From Chondrus crispus (Eukaryota; Rhodophyta; Florideophyceae; Gigartinales; Gigartinaceae), in NCBI RefSeq assembly GCF_000350225.1, contig NW_005179139.1, positions 8,513 through 72,512 of the forward strand: a stretch of DNA of 64,000 nucleotides, written 5' to 3'. The notes beneath the pieces were generated by a model. That model searched no databases, was not told the origin of the DNA, and worked only from the letters and a program-made list of their open reading frames with translations. The position numbers were made by a program, and so were the translations under genes. The first letter of the stretch is position 1, and every line of letters begins with the position of its first letter. Shown here piece by piece: positions 20,886 to 32,079 of the stretch.

Positions 20886-22955
20886 CAAAAAATCTGTTAT
20901 AGTAGTGATGCTCTGTTGAGCCGCAATGGTCTCGTGGCTACTGATTCTGTACGATGCGTAAATGATGACAGGAAGACTGAGAAAGAACTATACTCGTCTC
21001 TGGAGAGGTCGAGTTTGGATCTCTTCGGACGTAATTGCCTCTTAGACTCTGCGGAAAGCTTGCAACATGCGGGCGGAGCAATCTACGACAGCGAACAGCA
21101 GTGTAGAGGGTAGGGAACGGTATCAAGCTCGGTGAGAAGCAATGGGACAGGCCACATGCGAAAGAGCGCATGCTTCAATTCTAATGAATAAGTAAGCTGA
21201 TATGGCGCGAGCTCGCAGACACAAGTCCTTCAGGACAAGGATAGCCAAAGTTGCTTCTCTAACAAAAGACTGCTTCACCACTATGTCCATGGCAACATGG
21301 TTCAAGGAACTGCATTAGAAGTCGTTTTCTGGGTTGGATAACAGTAGTTTTTCGCAATATTGGGAGAACGGATGAAACGAAACAGGCTTGGTACGAGGGC
21401 GTATGCGGAGGCGATGTCAACGGAGAAAGTGTCGGGTGGGAACTGGGGAGTTGTGTATAGTACATTTTCCATGTACCAATCTACAGACAGCTCCAGCCTT
21501 GGCTCTGTCAATGGAAGAGTGTTCTGATATTCCCAAGAGTTTACCCAGCGCCTCCATTTGGGCTAGTACGATCACTCTCGCTCTCGCTCTCCTCAATAAT
21601 AGCTGAAAGTGCTTCCTCCGATGACACAGTAACACCGGTTAGCTTCCGCACAATTTCCATCACCCCTTGTACTGCCTTCAGGATGGTCTGGATTCCCAGA
21701 TTTGTTTCCTGGCTTTCGTCACTTCGTTCTTGTTCGTTCGTCATTCGTCAACAGATCACATACTTTTCAAAATCCGTAGCTTTACGGTTAAGCTTTCAGG
21801 ACAGCTCTGTATCTGTCCCGGTGTGAAGTGTGTCCCCCCCCCCCCGCCGTCGCAGCGCCTCCAGCATCTTTTATTTCTTACGGCGTGCGCTTCCAGAACG
21901 TCCACGCATCAAATGTAAAAAATCATAAAATCTAGCCCGCCACACCTATATGCAAATTTCTCCACTCCCCCAGACAGTTTCGACCGGTGCGTTTCTTGAT
22001 TTAAGCAATTAAAATTGGGTACTGTATACCCTCGGGCCTCTCGTGCCCCCTCGCCTCCTCCTCGAGGTGCATGTCCAGCCGTCGAGCTCATATCGGCCCT
22101 CTTGCCCCTTGTGACATCGCATACGTGTAACTCCTCAACCGCTTCCAGTATGCTCTCCTCTCACACGCCTGATACTCTAAGAGATTCCATCTAACAGCTT
22201 TGGCAGAAATAATCGTTCGGGCGGGAAATGACTTTTTTAAGGAATCTGTGGTCGTTCTTCCCGGCTTCGTCGTCGATTTGCAGTTTTTCAGCTGCTGGCA
22301 GCCGACTGCCGATTCGGTCAGTCCACCTCTCCTCAAGCACCTCAATCATTCCCAATCCCCGACTAGGTCAATGCCCTAGTGCTCGGTTGCCATTTCAATA
22401 ATGACCGACGTTTCGTTAAGAGCATCAAGCCAACGGACTCTATCTACATGCGACTTGTCCTATCTTTTGCAGGTGTGTCTGAACTCGTCGAAGAGGCTGC
22501 TGCTACAGTATTGTACGAGACCCCATCCTCACCCTCACATCCGGCCTGTATCAACCGCCGCCAATGGACACCTGTCACACATAGAGCACTCCGTCGCGTG
22601 GACACGTGTTACATGACGCCACTACACACGGGCTCAGATCCGATCGTGCCGTCGATGAAAGAAGACTCAGACGGCGCCAGAGAGTAGATATAGCTCACGC
22701 GCCCGCCCTTTTGAGTCGGAGGAGGAGAGGAAAGGATTTAATCAAGTCAGAGCACAGGCTACCGCGAAGCCATCGCCACTCCACCCTGTTCTACGGGTAG
22801 TCGAGCGGCCTGAAGCGCATCTCGCTTCGCTTCGCTCCTCGCCGCGCCTCCGCCCTAAGAAGCGCGCCGTCCCTGGTCTCTTCCTCCATCCAACGAGGAG
22901 ACTCCTTCCGTAGTGTCTAAGTAACAGTATATTTGTACAGAGTATAATTCAAATT
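20886..22955. other. no certain gene; one small possible exon
   Basis: A minus-strand frame at 21541-21744 (67 codons, MTNEQERSDESQETNLG..., acidic, helical) ends near a GT donor-like GGTAAAC and could be a first exon. A minus frame at 22088-22345 ends with a helical, Arg/Tyr-rich segment. Neither has a recognisable domain. A C-run lies at about 21836-21845. Confidence 0.25.
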
Positions 22956-23309
22956 TTATACATACTGTGGTTCCCCTTCTATCGTTAGATCAATAACTCC
23001 CCGTCTGGTTAGCACCATTCGAATTGTGCTCACTTCCGCATGAGCCACCCTTTCCAGCATCATTAGCTGTCTCCAATTTTTTGCAGGTCTCTCTGAGTCG
23101 CGGTGCACCCATACATTGCGTCGCATTTTCCATCTCTTTACAGCCATTTCTGCAGCTCTACTTCGGGCTAGTGTCCTTCGCACTAAACCAAGCGGGCAAG
23201 GCACCTCCACTTTCACCTTCACAATCCTTGTCCGTGGACTGTGCAACAGGGCACGTAAAAGGCAACTTTTCAATCTCATTTTTATGGACTTGTGCCAATA
23301 GTACTTCAT
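22956..23309 (-). CDS. hypothetical protein, 117 codons
   Basis: A basic, helical frame (RSRAAEMAVKRWKMRRNVWV) ending RRGVIDLTIEGEPQYV; VIDLT followed by acidic residues resembles a SUMO-interaction motif. No family recognised. It may be one exon of a longer gene or a transposon remnant. Confidence 0.25.
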   Translation of the reverse strand: MKYYWHKSIKMRLKSCLLRALLHSPRTRIVKVKVEVPCPLGLVRRTLARSRAAEMAVKRWKMRRNVWVHRDSERPAKNWRQLMMLERVAHAEVSTIRMVLTRRGVIDLTIEGEPQYV

Positions 23310-23746
23310 AAAAACGACAAAGGTACACGTGCGCCTCCTTAGTTGACTTTGGCGTTATAGGAGGATGGATTTTGGTGGTAACTGAATTATCTGTCCGGTC
23401 GTTTGTTCAGAAAGGTCTGGAAAAGAGGCGTTTCCGAGCATCCTTAAAACGTAGTGTATTGAAAACTCCGAAACGAAAACGACAGTTTAAAATTGTAACC
23501 GGGCACTTCATCCACATTATACTCGTCATCTTTCAAAGCGTTCAAAATTTCTATCCCGATGTTTTGCCAGATGTTAAGGCCGATACCAAGAACGTTAAAG
23601 AAGTAGTGTAAATATATTTTTGCTAAAAAAGCTGGCCTCATCTGATGCAAAACACTTGTCGTCTAGTTAGACGCTAGCCATCCAACCAAGCGTTATCATA
23701 ACATACAAATATGCGACTTTTATTTCTTTTCAACTTCGATGTCTAT
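23310..23746. other. no supported feature
   Basis: AT-rich. It ends at the target duplication GCGAT (23747-23751) of the Copia element. Confidence 0.3.
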
Positions 23747-23751
23747 GCGAT

Positions 23752-23808
23752 TGTGGTGACGAGACGATGACTCTCATTTACTTCTCTCACTCTCACTCAT
23801 TCTCTTAA
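23752..23808 (-). repeat. left (3') LTR of Copia 1, first segment, ending in TTAA
   Basis: Matches 33477-33533 in the right LTR. The TTAA at 23805-23808 is the PiggyBac target; the LTR resumes at 28989. Confidence 0.9.
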
Positions 23809-26800
23809 CCCTGTGCTGAATTTTGTAGACGGTTCTTTTGCGGCCCACTAGGGTCAAATTACCATAACTTCTCCAAATGCCGTACTTAAGGGACGAAAAG
23901 TAGTTCACTGGAAAGCTCTCCTTGTCCTGAGTCTGACGGTATGAGAAACTTGTGGTAGAGATAAGAACAGATGGAGATGCGCCTGATTTAGTAAACTAAT
24001 TTGGTCCGCTGAAGATATCGGACCCAAAAGTATACAAAGGTGTTCGAACACCGTCAACAAAAAAGTGTACCTTCACACAAAAAAGTGTGATCGTCTACAA
24101 ACAGTGAGACGTCTACAAATTAAGATTCATCTTTTAGACAGACCGTTGCCTTTTGTAGACTGGTTCAACTAAATTGTCTACATCGCTAAGTAGACGTCTC
24201 AAAGTTTGTTGACATATCTTGACGGTTTGTGAATGTTGTTGATGCACGTCACGAAACATCTACAGTAACTGTAGACGTCAATAACTGAATGTGACTTCTG
24301 AAGACTTTACTGCACTGGAGGAAGACGCTTCAACTTTTAAATCAAAGCATTGTCTTCCCCTTCAGAAGACGTTACCCCTTCAGAAGATGTTAGCTCCACT
24401 GAGTAGTAATCCGTCGCGACCGTTGCATTTCCACCATCATTCCAACCAATCGCCCCGCTTTGCTCCGCACTGCTCCCCGCCCCGACGTCTCCCTCGATCG
24501 CCTCCACCTCCCCGGCCACATCAATCTCAATCCCCCAGTCAATATCCCCCCTCCGTTCTCTTGAATGTAATCTGGTACTGTCTTATCCTATATTAGCTAT
24601 GCCGTTCTTTGTCTAGTGCTTCTGAGGCCTGCTTCAAAGTTTCGTTTCTCGGCCTGGCTTGGTTTAGCCCGTTTCAATGTGCTTCTTGAGTGCCAGTCGT
24701 CCCAGCATGTTGCACAAACAGCTTGTCTGCAAACGCGGCACCACTGCACTTGTCGAGACCCCTTTCGTTTTACTTTTATTTTTCCATCCTTGATGCCTCT
24801 TAAATCCCAGGTGCACAATACACAGTAGGTTGCCTTTGAACTAACAGGCTCATGCAGCAATGTCGAGTTTAACCTTCGAGCTTTGTGAACGCCGATATTA
24901 TAATTTTCCGCAGCGTTGCGGGAGAACATCGGTGTGAGGCTATGTATTTGTCTTTCGACGTGATCTGTGCCATTTTGTGAGATTATAGTAGATTTCTCGA
25001 CCCATTCCCTGGCAAGCTGCCGGATAAACCGTCCAAATGTCTCAGTTTTTGCTATTCTGTGCCGCAAGTATTGATGGCCGATGTTCCTAGAGTTCGCAAA
25101 ATCCTCGATGGCAGGAAGCTGCTTACGATTCCTTGCACAGTAAAGCCTGTATAAAACTGCAGCATTGCTAATTTGCATGGACATCAGTCTGGCAATAATA
25201 GACACGACGGGGTTTTCACTAATGTTGCAGCGAGCCAGTGTCTTCATATAGCGAGAAATGACGTCTACCCCACCTTTAAGGTGATTCCAGTACACTGTGG
25301 GCGTTAAACGTATCATACGGGATGGAGGAATTGGGGCATTTCGTTTTCCTACACACTTGCGCAGAGCTTCACTGAGACTGTAGTATGACATGAAACTGTG
25401 TATGTCGGATGCATGAGAAAGTTGTAGCATGTCGTCATATTCCTTTGGGATATCCTTTGCGTCACTCCCTATCCAATTAAACCCTGTGTGTCTCACGCAG
25501 TCCAAAATATAAGTGTACTGATGACGAATGGTCTCAGTAAAGTTAACCATGCACGCGTACAGTATCCTTCCTTCGGTCATAGACCCACTTGTCGCAACCA
25601 CGAACAGAACTGAGTTTATGCCAAGTGTTGCCGCATGGTGCAAACATTGTGAGCGATATTGTGTGGTGGGGACAAGCTCGTGGAATAGCTCAGTACTCAG
25701 TAAATTGCCTCCAACGTCTGAAAGAATAATTAGCTCGCCGTACCTGTTCGCTTTCAAAGAAGCGGACTGTATTGTAGTCAGTGCAGTCATGGTCTTGATT
25801 TCTACAGCAAACACCTGGATCATTCCTTCCTCATTCGAAGCAGCTGCGATAGCATCAGGGCTATCAGCAAGCAATCGGCAGCTTTTGCTCTCAAGCAGGC
25901 CCGTGCTGCGCACATGCAGCACTTTAAAGCGAGTACTTTGATCAAATGAATATGATGCACAAAATAACTGTTTCATGTAAGCCCCTTTCTGATTTTCGAA
26001 GAAGGCAGGCAGAGCCTTTGCAACTTCAATTTCGTTGCGTGAACCCTCCTTCATGCCCATCGTTGTAACTAATGGTTTCATGACCCAAGCCGAGACCGAA
26101 GCTTCCTGTAGGGACGCCTGAGTGCTTTTTGTAGCAGCTGCGACCATGGCGTCTTCAGACAGCTGTCCATCTTCGCCCCCATCTAAGTTGACTGTCTCGT
26201 CAATAATGTCCTGTTTGAGCTGTAGAACAGCTGCGACAAGCTCAAGCTTTGGAACTCTTAGTTCCAGGCCACGCCCAAAGACGGCTAGCGTTGCTTGCAG
26301 GTCACTTTTTGTAAAAGAATTTATCCTGGACTGCGAGTACCTCCTAACCCGACCCGCCATCATACGCCTGTCTGAGGGCCTGTCAATGGTTTGTTTTCGA
26401 ATTGCCAGGGCATCAAGCACAGATTCCCAGCGCTCTGAGATACACCGTTCTGTTTCGGTGATATCGTCCGGTAGGGTGTTAGCCCCATCGCTGATACGTC
26501 TACCACGCAATTTCGCTGCCATTCCTCTCAATCTCGTATCGTAGTCCCGTGCCCCAGCCGCGACAAACCCATGGGCTGTCCTTGAAGTAAATCGAAATGC
26601 CCGCAGTAGAAACCAGACTGGATCTTCGGATTGTAGATACGTTAACGCATTGACACGATTGAGTGTTTGACTGACAATCCTGCGTCCGTCCTCCGAAAAT
26701 ACGGACCTGTTCGGCGCCCCTCTGTCTGGACCGGAACTGAATACCACGAGGGACTCACTGAGCTCCTTCATACCTGCATCAGAGCGAAAGGCATCTTTCA

Positions 26801-28984
26801 CGACGACAGTAAAACATCTGGAAGGAAACATAGCGGCATTATTATGTACCAGGGCTGCTATCCTGCCAGAACAACTTTCCCGATAAATACATGCCTCTAC
26901 CTGTCGAATCCCGAACCTCACATGTGAACCAGGTTTTAGACGTGCATTATAAACTGCACGACATCCTTTCTCGGACACAATAACTCCTCTGTGCCTCGCA
27001 GTGATAGGACCATCTCCGAATACATAAGGGTACCATAAGTCTCGTTTATGTGTACCAATTAAACTGGCCCCGAGAGTGCACCCCACAAACTCAATTGTCT
27101 CTTTCGAGTTATAACCTCTGTCTGCGGCAAAGATCGCCTCTGGCATTGCCCGGAGTGCCCCATTTGTAGATGCCCCCTGCACGAGCTGTGCCAAACGCTC
27201 CCACGTATGACGCAGCTTCTCGCCATGCCTTGTAAAGTGACAGGCAATAAATAGAGGGTTTAACGCTGAACAAATTGCATTTCCCACTGGCCCTAGGCCT
27301 TTTTTGTGATTGTTGTGCTGTTGAAGGTAGGTTAGATTCATCACAGCTCGAGAGGCCATGCGAAGATGGTCATCGTCGAGGGAAAACACTGTAGCATTAG
27401 GTACATAGAGTAACTCACGATTGATTGAAGCGACCTCGGACTCCACAACTGTAATCATAGACGTGGCTCTGTTTGCACTCCTGCACCACCCTGTTGGACT
27501 GTAGTCATGAACTGCTCGCTTTTCTTTGGTACCGCTTAAAGAAGACCACACCTCATGATACCTCTGAGAAGTTATTCCCATCTGCAAGAAGTTTTCTCGC
27601 TCGGTGGGGTCAGATACAGTTGTTGGAGACTCATTGTACATCGCGCATAAAGCGTGCAAAATAATAATTCCTTCCAACTCCAAACGATCTGTGGCTTTTC
27701 TCCGACGGTGCAGCAGAACTCTATTTGAAAATGATACCAGCTTCTGAAGGAGACAGTCTGTGAGAAACGTTTCAAAGCATGCCAACGGCGTGATGGTGAC
27801 AGGTAGCTCGCAGGTTTCCGGATTGTGCCGGGACTTTATGTCTTCTAGAACATTTTCCAGTACTGTGTTAGCCTCTGTCACAAACCGTAGGCCTAAAGTA
27901 GTATCGACATCATCAATCTTCACTTCCACTGAAGAGAAAGGGCTGTCATAGTCCCAATTTGTAAGCCCCCCATTTTGATGACCCCGCGCTCGACCCTCAA
28001 GCTCCTGATCCGATACTGGAGCTCGAATAGTAGAGTCCTCAGTTTCCATTACACCTGTCCACGGCATATTGACATACCTCTCGTCATCAAAGTCTGCAAA
28101 CAGCCTACTGTGAATGTCTTCACAGAGATCTCCCCCGGAATCGCATGTCGATGATAAAATATTTGAAACACGAGTGGCACTACATAGAGATTGTAGTTCT
28201 GAGTCTGCAATGTGACAGGTGGCTGCGGTAATTTCCTCCGAAGAGCAGGAAATTCCAGGTGACGCAATGGGCTCTTGGGAGAATGGCACATCACTCGAGT
28301 CCATTGAGTCATCCACGGCTGCCAATTGCTGCTGAAAGGGCGAGCATGGTATACTTTCCACCATATCCGAAGGCATTCCTGCGTCATGAAGCGTACTCAT
28401 TTGATTGAAGGGGAGGGGTGAGCCGCCAGGGTCTTGGGCTGGAGCAGGTGAAAGAGCAGGAGTTGTTAGAGTGCCAAAATACGGGAGGGGAGGCGATAGA
28501 TTGGGAGGGCTATCGACTTGTAGTGAATGCGATTCATTGGCAGAATCGCTTGCAATTTCAACTGATTTGTGCTGGTCTCTATCTGCATTTTTTGAAGTCT
28601 GCGGCCGCGCAGGACTGCTCTCGCTATCACCCACATCTGGGTCTGTACAGAGAGCGCGATCGCTCATGATCTCCGTGCTTGCCTGGAAACGGAGTTGTTA
28701 GATAGAAGGGAGATTGAGGAGGGACGCAATGGGGGAAAGAGGGTATCGTGGAAGGAGATGTTGTAGAGTTAGGAGACGGTTTGTGAGGTAGAACACATGA
28801 AAAGAGACGATGTGTGCAATCGATGAGAGACGTGTACTTCAATCTGGTACAATCATCCAATTGCACATATCTCTCATTTTCCAAGTAGATTTTTGTGACG
28901 ATCCGCCGCCGTCTCTTGTGACAAGTATACAAAATCGTCACAAATTTTGTAGACCCTAGAATCGTCTACAACCGGAGCACAGGG
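23809..28984 (-). mobile_element. PiggyBac-superfamily DNA transposon
   Basis: Inserted exactly between two TTAA copies (23805-23808 and 28985-28988). Its ends are inverted: CCCTGTGCTGAATTTTGTAG on the left and, reverse-complemented, CCCTGTGCTCCGG-TTGTAGACG on the right. CCCT-starting termini with TTAA duplications are the hallmark of PiggyBac. Many GTCTACA/TGTAGAC subterminal repeats lie at about 24050-24280 and 28940-28970 and may bind transposase. It encodes one intact 1356-residue transposase, so it may be active. The uninterrupted LTR at 33477-33619 shows the empty site. Confidence 0.93.
24597..28667 (-). CDS. PiggyBac-type transposase with inserted SAP-like and PD-(D/E)XK nuclease domains
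   Basis: 1356 residues, roughly twice a usual PiggyBac transposase. Residues 1-250 are Ser/Pro-rich and disordered. The DDE core has SLDDDHLR (Asp431/432), AADRGY (Asp516) and LKGGVDVISRY (Asp1135), matching the three PiggyBac aspartates (D268, D346, D447). Between the second and third lie a SAP-like segment (about 785-818, FTKSDLQATLAVFG) and a PD-(D/E)XK nuclease-like domain: Glu near 874-881 (GSRNEIEVAKALP), SPDAI (Asp938), VEIKT (Glu956, Lys958), QCLHHAATLG (Gln1007), the order seen in YqaJ/lambda exonuclease. The C-terminus has a cross-brace zinc motif (C1282, C1285, C1310, C1313, C1318, C1321, H1326) that in PiggyBac binds the transposon ends. Being gene-sized, uninterrupted and flanked by good TIRs, it may be functional. 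Confidence 0.85.
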   Translation of the reverse strand: MSDRALCTDPDVGDSESSPARPQTSKNADRDQHKSVEIASDSANESHSLQVDSPPNLSPPLPYFGTLTTPALSPAPAQDPGGSPLPFNQMSTLHDAGMPSDMVESIPCSPFQQQLAAVDDSMDSSDVPFSQEPIASPGISCSSEEITAATCHIADSELQSLCSATRVSNILSSTCDSGGDLCEDIHSRLFADFDDERYVNMPWTGVMETEDSTIRAPVSDQELEGRARGHQNGGLTNWDYDSPFSSVEVKIDDVDTTLGLRFVTEANTVLENVLEDIKSRHNPETCELPVTITPLACFETFLTDCLLQKLVSFSNRVLLHRRRKATDRLELEGIIILHALCAMYNESPTTVSDPTERENFLQMGITSQRYHEVWSSLSGTKEKRAVHDYSPTGWCRSANRATSMITVVESEVASINRELLYVPNATVFSLDDDHLRMASRAVMNLTYLQQHNNHKKGLGPVGNAICSALNPLFIACHFTRHGEKLRHTWERLAQLVQGASTNGALRAMPEAIFAADRGYNSKETIEFVGCTLGASLIGTHKRDLWYPYVFGDGPITARHRGVIVSEKGCRAVYNARLKPGSHVRFGIRQVEACIYRESCSGRIAALVHNNAAMFPSRCFTVVVKDAFRSDAGMKELSESLVVFSSGPDRGAPNRSVFSEDGRRIVSQTLNRVNALTYLQSEDPVWFLLRAFRFTSRTAHGFVAAGARDYDTRLRGMAAKLRGRRISDGANTLPDDITETERCISERWESVLDALAIRKQTIDRPSDRRMMAGRVRRYSQSRINSFTKSDLQATLAVFGRGLELRVPKLELVAAVLQLKQDIIDETVNLDGGEDGQLSEDAMVAAATKSTQASLQEASVSAWVMKPLVTTMGMKEGSRNEIEVAKALPAFFENQKGAYMKQLFCASYSFDQSTRFKVLHVRSTGLLESKSCRLLADSPDAIAAASNEEGMIQVFAVEIKTMTALTTIQSASLKANRYGELIILSDVGGNLLSTELFHELVPTTQYRSQCLHHAATLGINSVLFVVATSGSMTEGRILYACMVNFTETIRHQYTYILDCVRHTGFNWIGSDAKDIPKEYDDMLQLSHASDIHSFMSYYSLSEALRKCVGKRNAPIPPSRMIRLTPTVYWNHLKGGVDVISRYMKTLARCNISENPVVSIIARLMSMQISNAAVLYRLYCARNRKQLPAIEDFANSRNIGHQYLRHRIAKTETFGRFIRQLAREWVEKSTIISQNGTDHVERQIHSLTPMFSRNAAENYNIGVHKARRLNSTLLHEPVSSKATYCVLCTWDLRGIKDGKIKVKRKGSRQVQWCRVCRQAVCATCWDDWHSRSTLKRAKPSQAEKRNFEAGLRSTRQRTA

Positions 28985-28988
28985 TTAA

Positions 28989-29074
28989 GACTAGCGACCT
29001 AGCGCCGTCGTCTGTGCGGCGTTGTGAGCCGTGTATTACGTGTGCACGTGTGTGCATGTATGGTTATCATTACA
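28989..29074 (-). repeat. left (3') LTR of Copia 1, second segment
   Basis: Completes the 143-bp LTR; it matches the rest of 33477-33619, ending GGTTATCATTACA at 29074. Confidence 0.88.
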
Positions 29075-29138
29075 ATTGTTACCTTGTGAGTGCCATAGCG
29101 ACTTCGTTGTTATGGTTATCATTACACTCCCCCCGTCG
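29075..29138 (-). repeat. LTR-head duplication between polypurine tract and 3' LTR of Copia 1
   Basis: On the minus strand a polypurine tract (GACGGGGGGAG, about 29127-29137) is followed at once by TGTAATGATAACCATA, a copy of the first 16 bases of the LTR, then about 36 bp of spacer, then the LTR itself starting at 29074. The right (5') LTR lacks this extra 52 bp. Confidence 0.75.
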
Positions 29139-32079
29139 CTGTGGCACGATCCTTTGTTTGGTGCGGGGTCGGGGGGTCACACACTTGCAGTTTGGTTTTT
29201 AAGTGTGTGAATGGTTTCGGTGTTAGCGGCTTTGTGAGTATATCGGCGAGCATGTCTTGTGACTGTATGTGTCGTATACTGATCGTTTTCGCTCTGGTCT
29301 GGTGAGTGAGGTAGTGATGCCGGAGGTCAATGAATTTTCTTCGTTTCGTGGGTCCGCTGTTCTTGGCCACGCGTATTGCGGATTGGTTGTCTATATGAAA
29401 GGGTGTGGCTTTCTGTGATAACATTCCGATGTCTTTGAGCAATCTTCTTATCCACGTTGTTTGTTGTGCTGCCGATGTTGCGGCAATATATTCTGCTTCG
29501 CATGTCGACAGTGCCGTGATGGATTGCTTGATTGATCCCCAGCAGACAGGGGAGCCGTGGTATGTGTGGATCATGCCCGACATGGATTTACGGTCTGTGA
29601 CGTCTGCGGCAAAGTCCGCATCACTGTATGTTTCGAGGAGGTTGGGGATACAGTGCGGTTGCATGCTATGTTTTCCTGCTGCAAATCTCATTCCATGCGT
29701 TTGGGTGTGTTTAAGATATCTGATGAGGCGCTTGAGTGCATTCCAGTGCCGTGTCGTTGGGTTTTTTGCCGCCACAGATAATCGGTTTGCGACAAAGTAT
29801 ATGTCTGGTCGCGTGGAGTCGGCAATGTATCGTATGTCACCAAGCAGCTGTTGGTATATTTTGGTGACATGGGGCATGGGTTCGTCTTCGGGAACCGGGC
29901 CATTCAGCTTTGTTTTGTCATTGTATGGCGTTGGTTTGCTGTTGCACTTGCTCATTTCTGCTTTGTTGACAACGTACTGTATCGCAGTTGGCTGTGATGC
30001 ATGTATGGAGCCGTCTTTCATGCGCTTGACGGTCCAGCCTAGGAGCTGGCTTGGTTCGCCTAGCTGTTTCATCTTATAGGCCGTGGCCAGGATCGCGGCA
30101 AACTGTTTCTGTAGTTTTTGTGATGTGCTTATGATTGTAAAATCATCCATGCTGATGGAGATTATTATTGTGTGGTTTTTGTCTTTTTTGTGGAAGAGGC
30201 ACATGTCAGCTTCAGATTGGATGAACTAGTTCTTTTTGAGTAGTTTGAATACTGCGTTGAGGTAGGTGTGTCCCGCTCCCGGTGTGCCGTATATGTTCTT
30301 GTTGAGCTTGCCCACCTTGTGCTCATGAGTGTACGTGCCGTCGAACCTTGGGTGTTGGCGGACATACACTTGCTCGCTGCCTGAGTGTTCAAACTTTTCG
30401 TGCAGGTATGCGGCTTTTATGTCTATGTGGGCTATGTGCATGTTGAAGGCTGCTGCTATGGCGAATAGGAGTCGTACCGTGGTTTTGTCAGCCATGTACG
30501 TCGTGGTTTTTTCGGGGTCGAAGTGGACATTGGGGAGCATTTTGTCTCCTCTTGCTGAGCACCTTGCTTTCCGTTCTGTGATCTCCCCTTTGCCATTTCT
30601 CTTATAGCGGTACCCCATCGTTAGCGGGATGGGTTTGGCCGCTGTGGGAATTTTGTGGTGGGGGAGCCACGTGATGACCTTGTTTTGGTCGAGGTTTCTG
30701 AGCTCTGTGTTGTGAGCTTGCGCCCACTTTTTTGCATCCGGGTAATTTTTGGCTTGCCCGTGATGCATGGGGGCAGGAGTGGTGTTGGTTATTTTCGAAG
30801 GTGTTGGCTTGGGTGTGAACGCCTTGAATGCCGCGTAACTTTGGTTGTTGGGGTCGCGGTCTCTGTGGTAGATGTTGAAATCCACTGTTCTGACACGTCT
30901 GGTTGTGTTGTCCTCTGTGCTCATGACCATGATGTGTTTCTGGTCAGTTGCATACAGGTATCTTACCGTGAGGGCTCTTTTCTGCAGCTTGTGCATTTTT
31001 GTTTTGCCCATGATATTGGGGATATGGCCTAACTGCCCGAAGATGAGGTATTGTGGTACTTTCGGCTTGTATCCGAGCCAGACTGTGGATGGAATTTTTC
31101 CGATGCCGAGGTGGAGCGTGTTATTGTACTTGAATGCTGCATCCTTGATTGCATCTTCCCAGTGATCGGTGGGGAGTCCACTGTGGTGTAATGCAGCGCG
31201 TGCTGCGTTGAGTATGGTTCTATTGAAACGTTCGGCTATGCCATTTTCTTGTGGTGAATACGGTACAGTGGTCGTGTGTTGTACACCATTTGTGCTGTAT
31301 ACTGTTTTTGTCATTGCCGATAGATACTCTTTCGCGTTATCTGTGTGTACTCTCCTTGATGTGTGGGGTTTTTGCTGTTGCATGTGCTTTAGGACGTTGT
31401 CCATTTGGTTTGCGGTTTCATCCCTTGTTTTGAGGAAGGTGAGTATGAGATACCGTGAGTTTGTGTCAATTATTGTCATGAAATATTTGTTTCCTTGCCG
31501 TGATGGGGTGGGGAAAGGGCCGCAGATGTCACTACTGAGTGCTTCCCCTGTGCCATAGTTATGATCTTTCCGTTTGTGTTGTGCTGGTTGGAGTTTAGCT
31601 GCTGCACAGCTTGTGCACGTGATTCTAGGGGGGGTGTTGGCCAGTGAGGCTGGGAGGTTCGGTATTAGTTTCCTCCTAGCCATTTGTTGTATAGTGGATG
31701 GTCGCACATGATTGAATACCATGTGCCAATGGTGGTGTTCGTGCTGCGTGCGCGCGTTGACAGTGTCAGGGGGTGAGGGGGCAGGGTTGTGCTGCTTGTG
31801 CATGGGGGCAAATTTTTTATGCGCGCTCGGGGTTTGTGATCTTGGCTGAGATTTTGATTTGTGGGCAGGGGATCCCCGTGTTGTGGTGATTACGCGTGTT
31901 TGCGGTGTCTTGCGAGCTGCTTTGCGTGGCTGCGGTATTGCTCGAACTGTGGTTGCTTGTGGTTGAGGATTGGCCACGTTGAGCGTGTATAAGCCTTGGC
32001 GAAATGCTGCTGTAGCTACTACTTTTGGTGGGCTGTGGCTCATGTCGAGTACACGGGCTGTGTGGGGGTAGAATATCAC
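29122..32079 (-). pseudogene. Copia 1 pol: integrase, reverse transcriptase, RNase H
   Basis: One minus-strand frame broken by a single TAG at 30226-30228. In order: integrase zinc HHCC region (WHMVFNHVRPSTIQQ...CTSCAAAKLQ), catalytic core with SSDICGPF, VHTDNAKEYLS and PQENGIAERFNRT (DD35E), RT with YKRNGKGEITERKARC, IDIKAAYLHEKF and ISMDDFTI (Copia MDD in place of YVDD), then RNase H with CEAEYIAAT, HIDNQSAIRVAKN and DILTKPLTPK. The frame is shifted by one base from gag-protease near 32075. The order IN-RT-RH defines Ty1/Copia. The stop and the shift suggest a recently dead copy. Confidence 0.9.
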
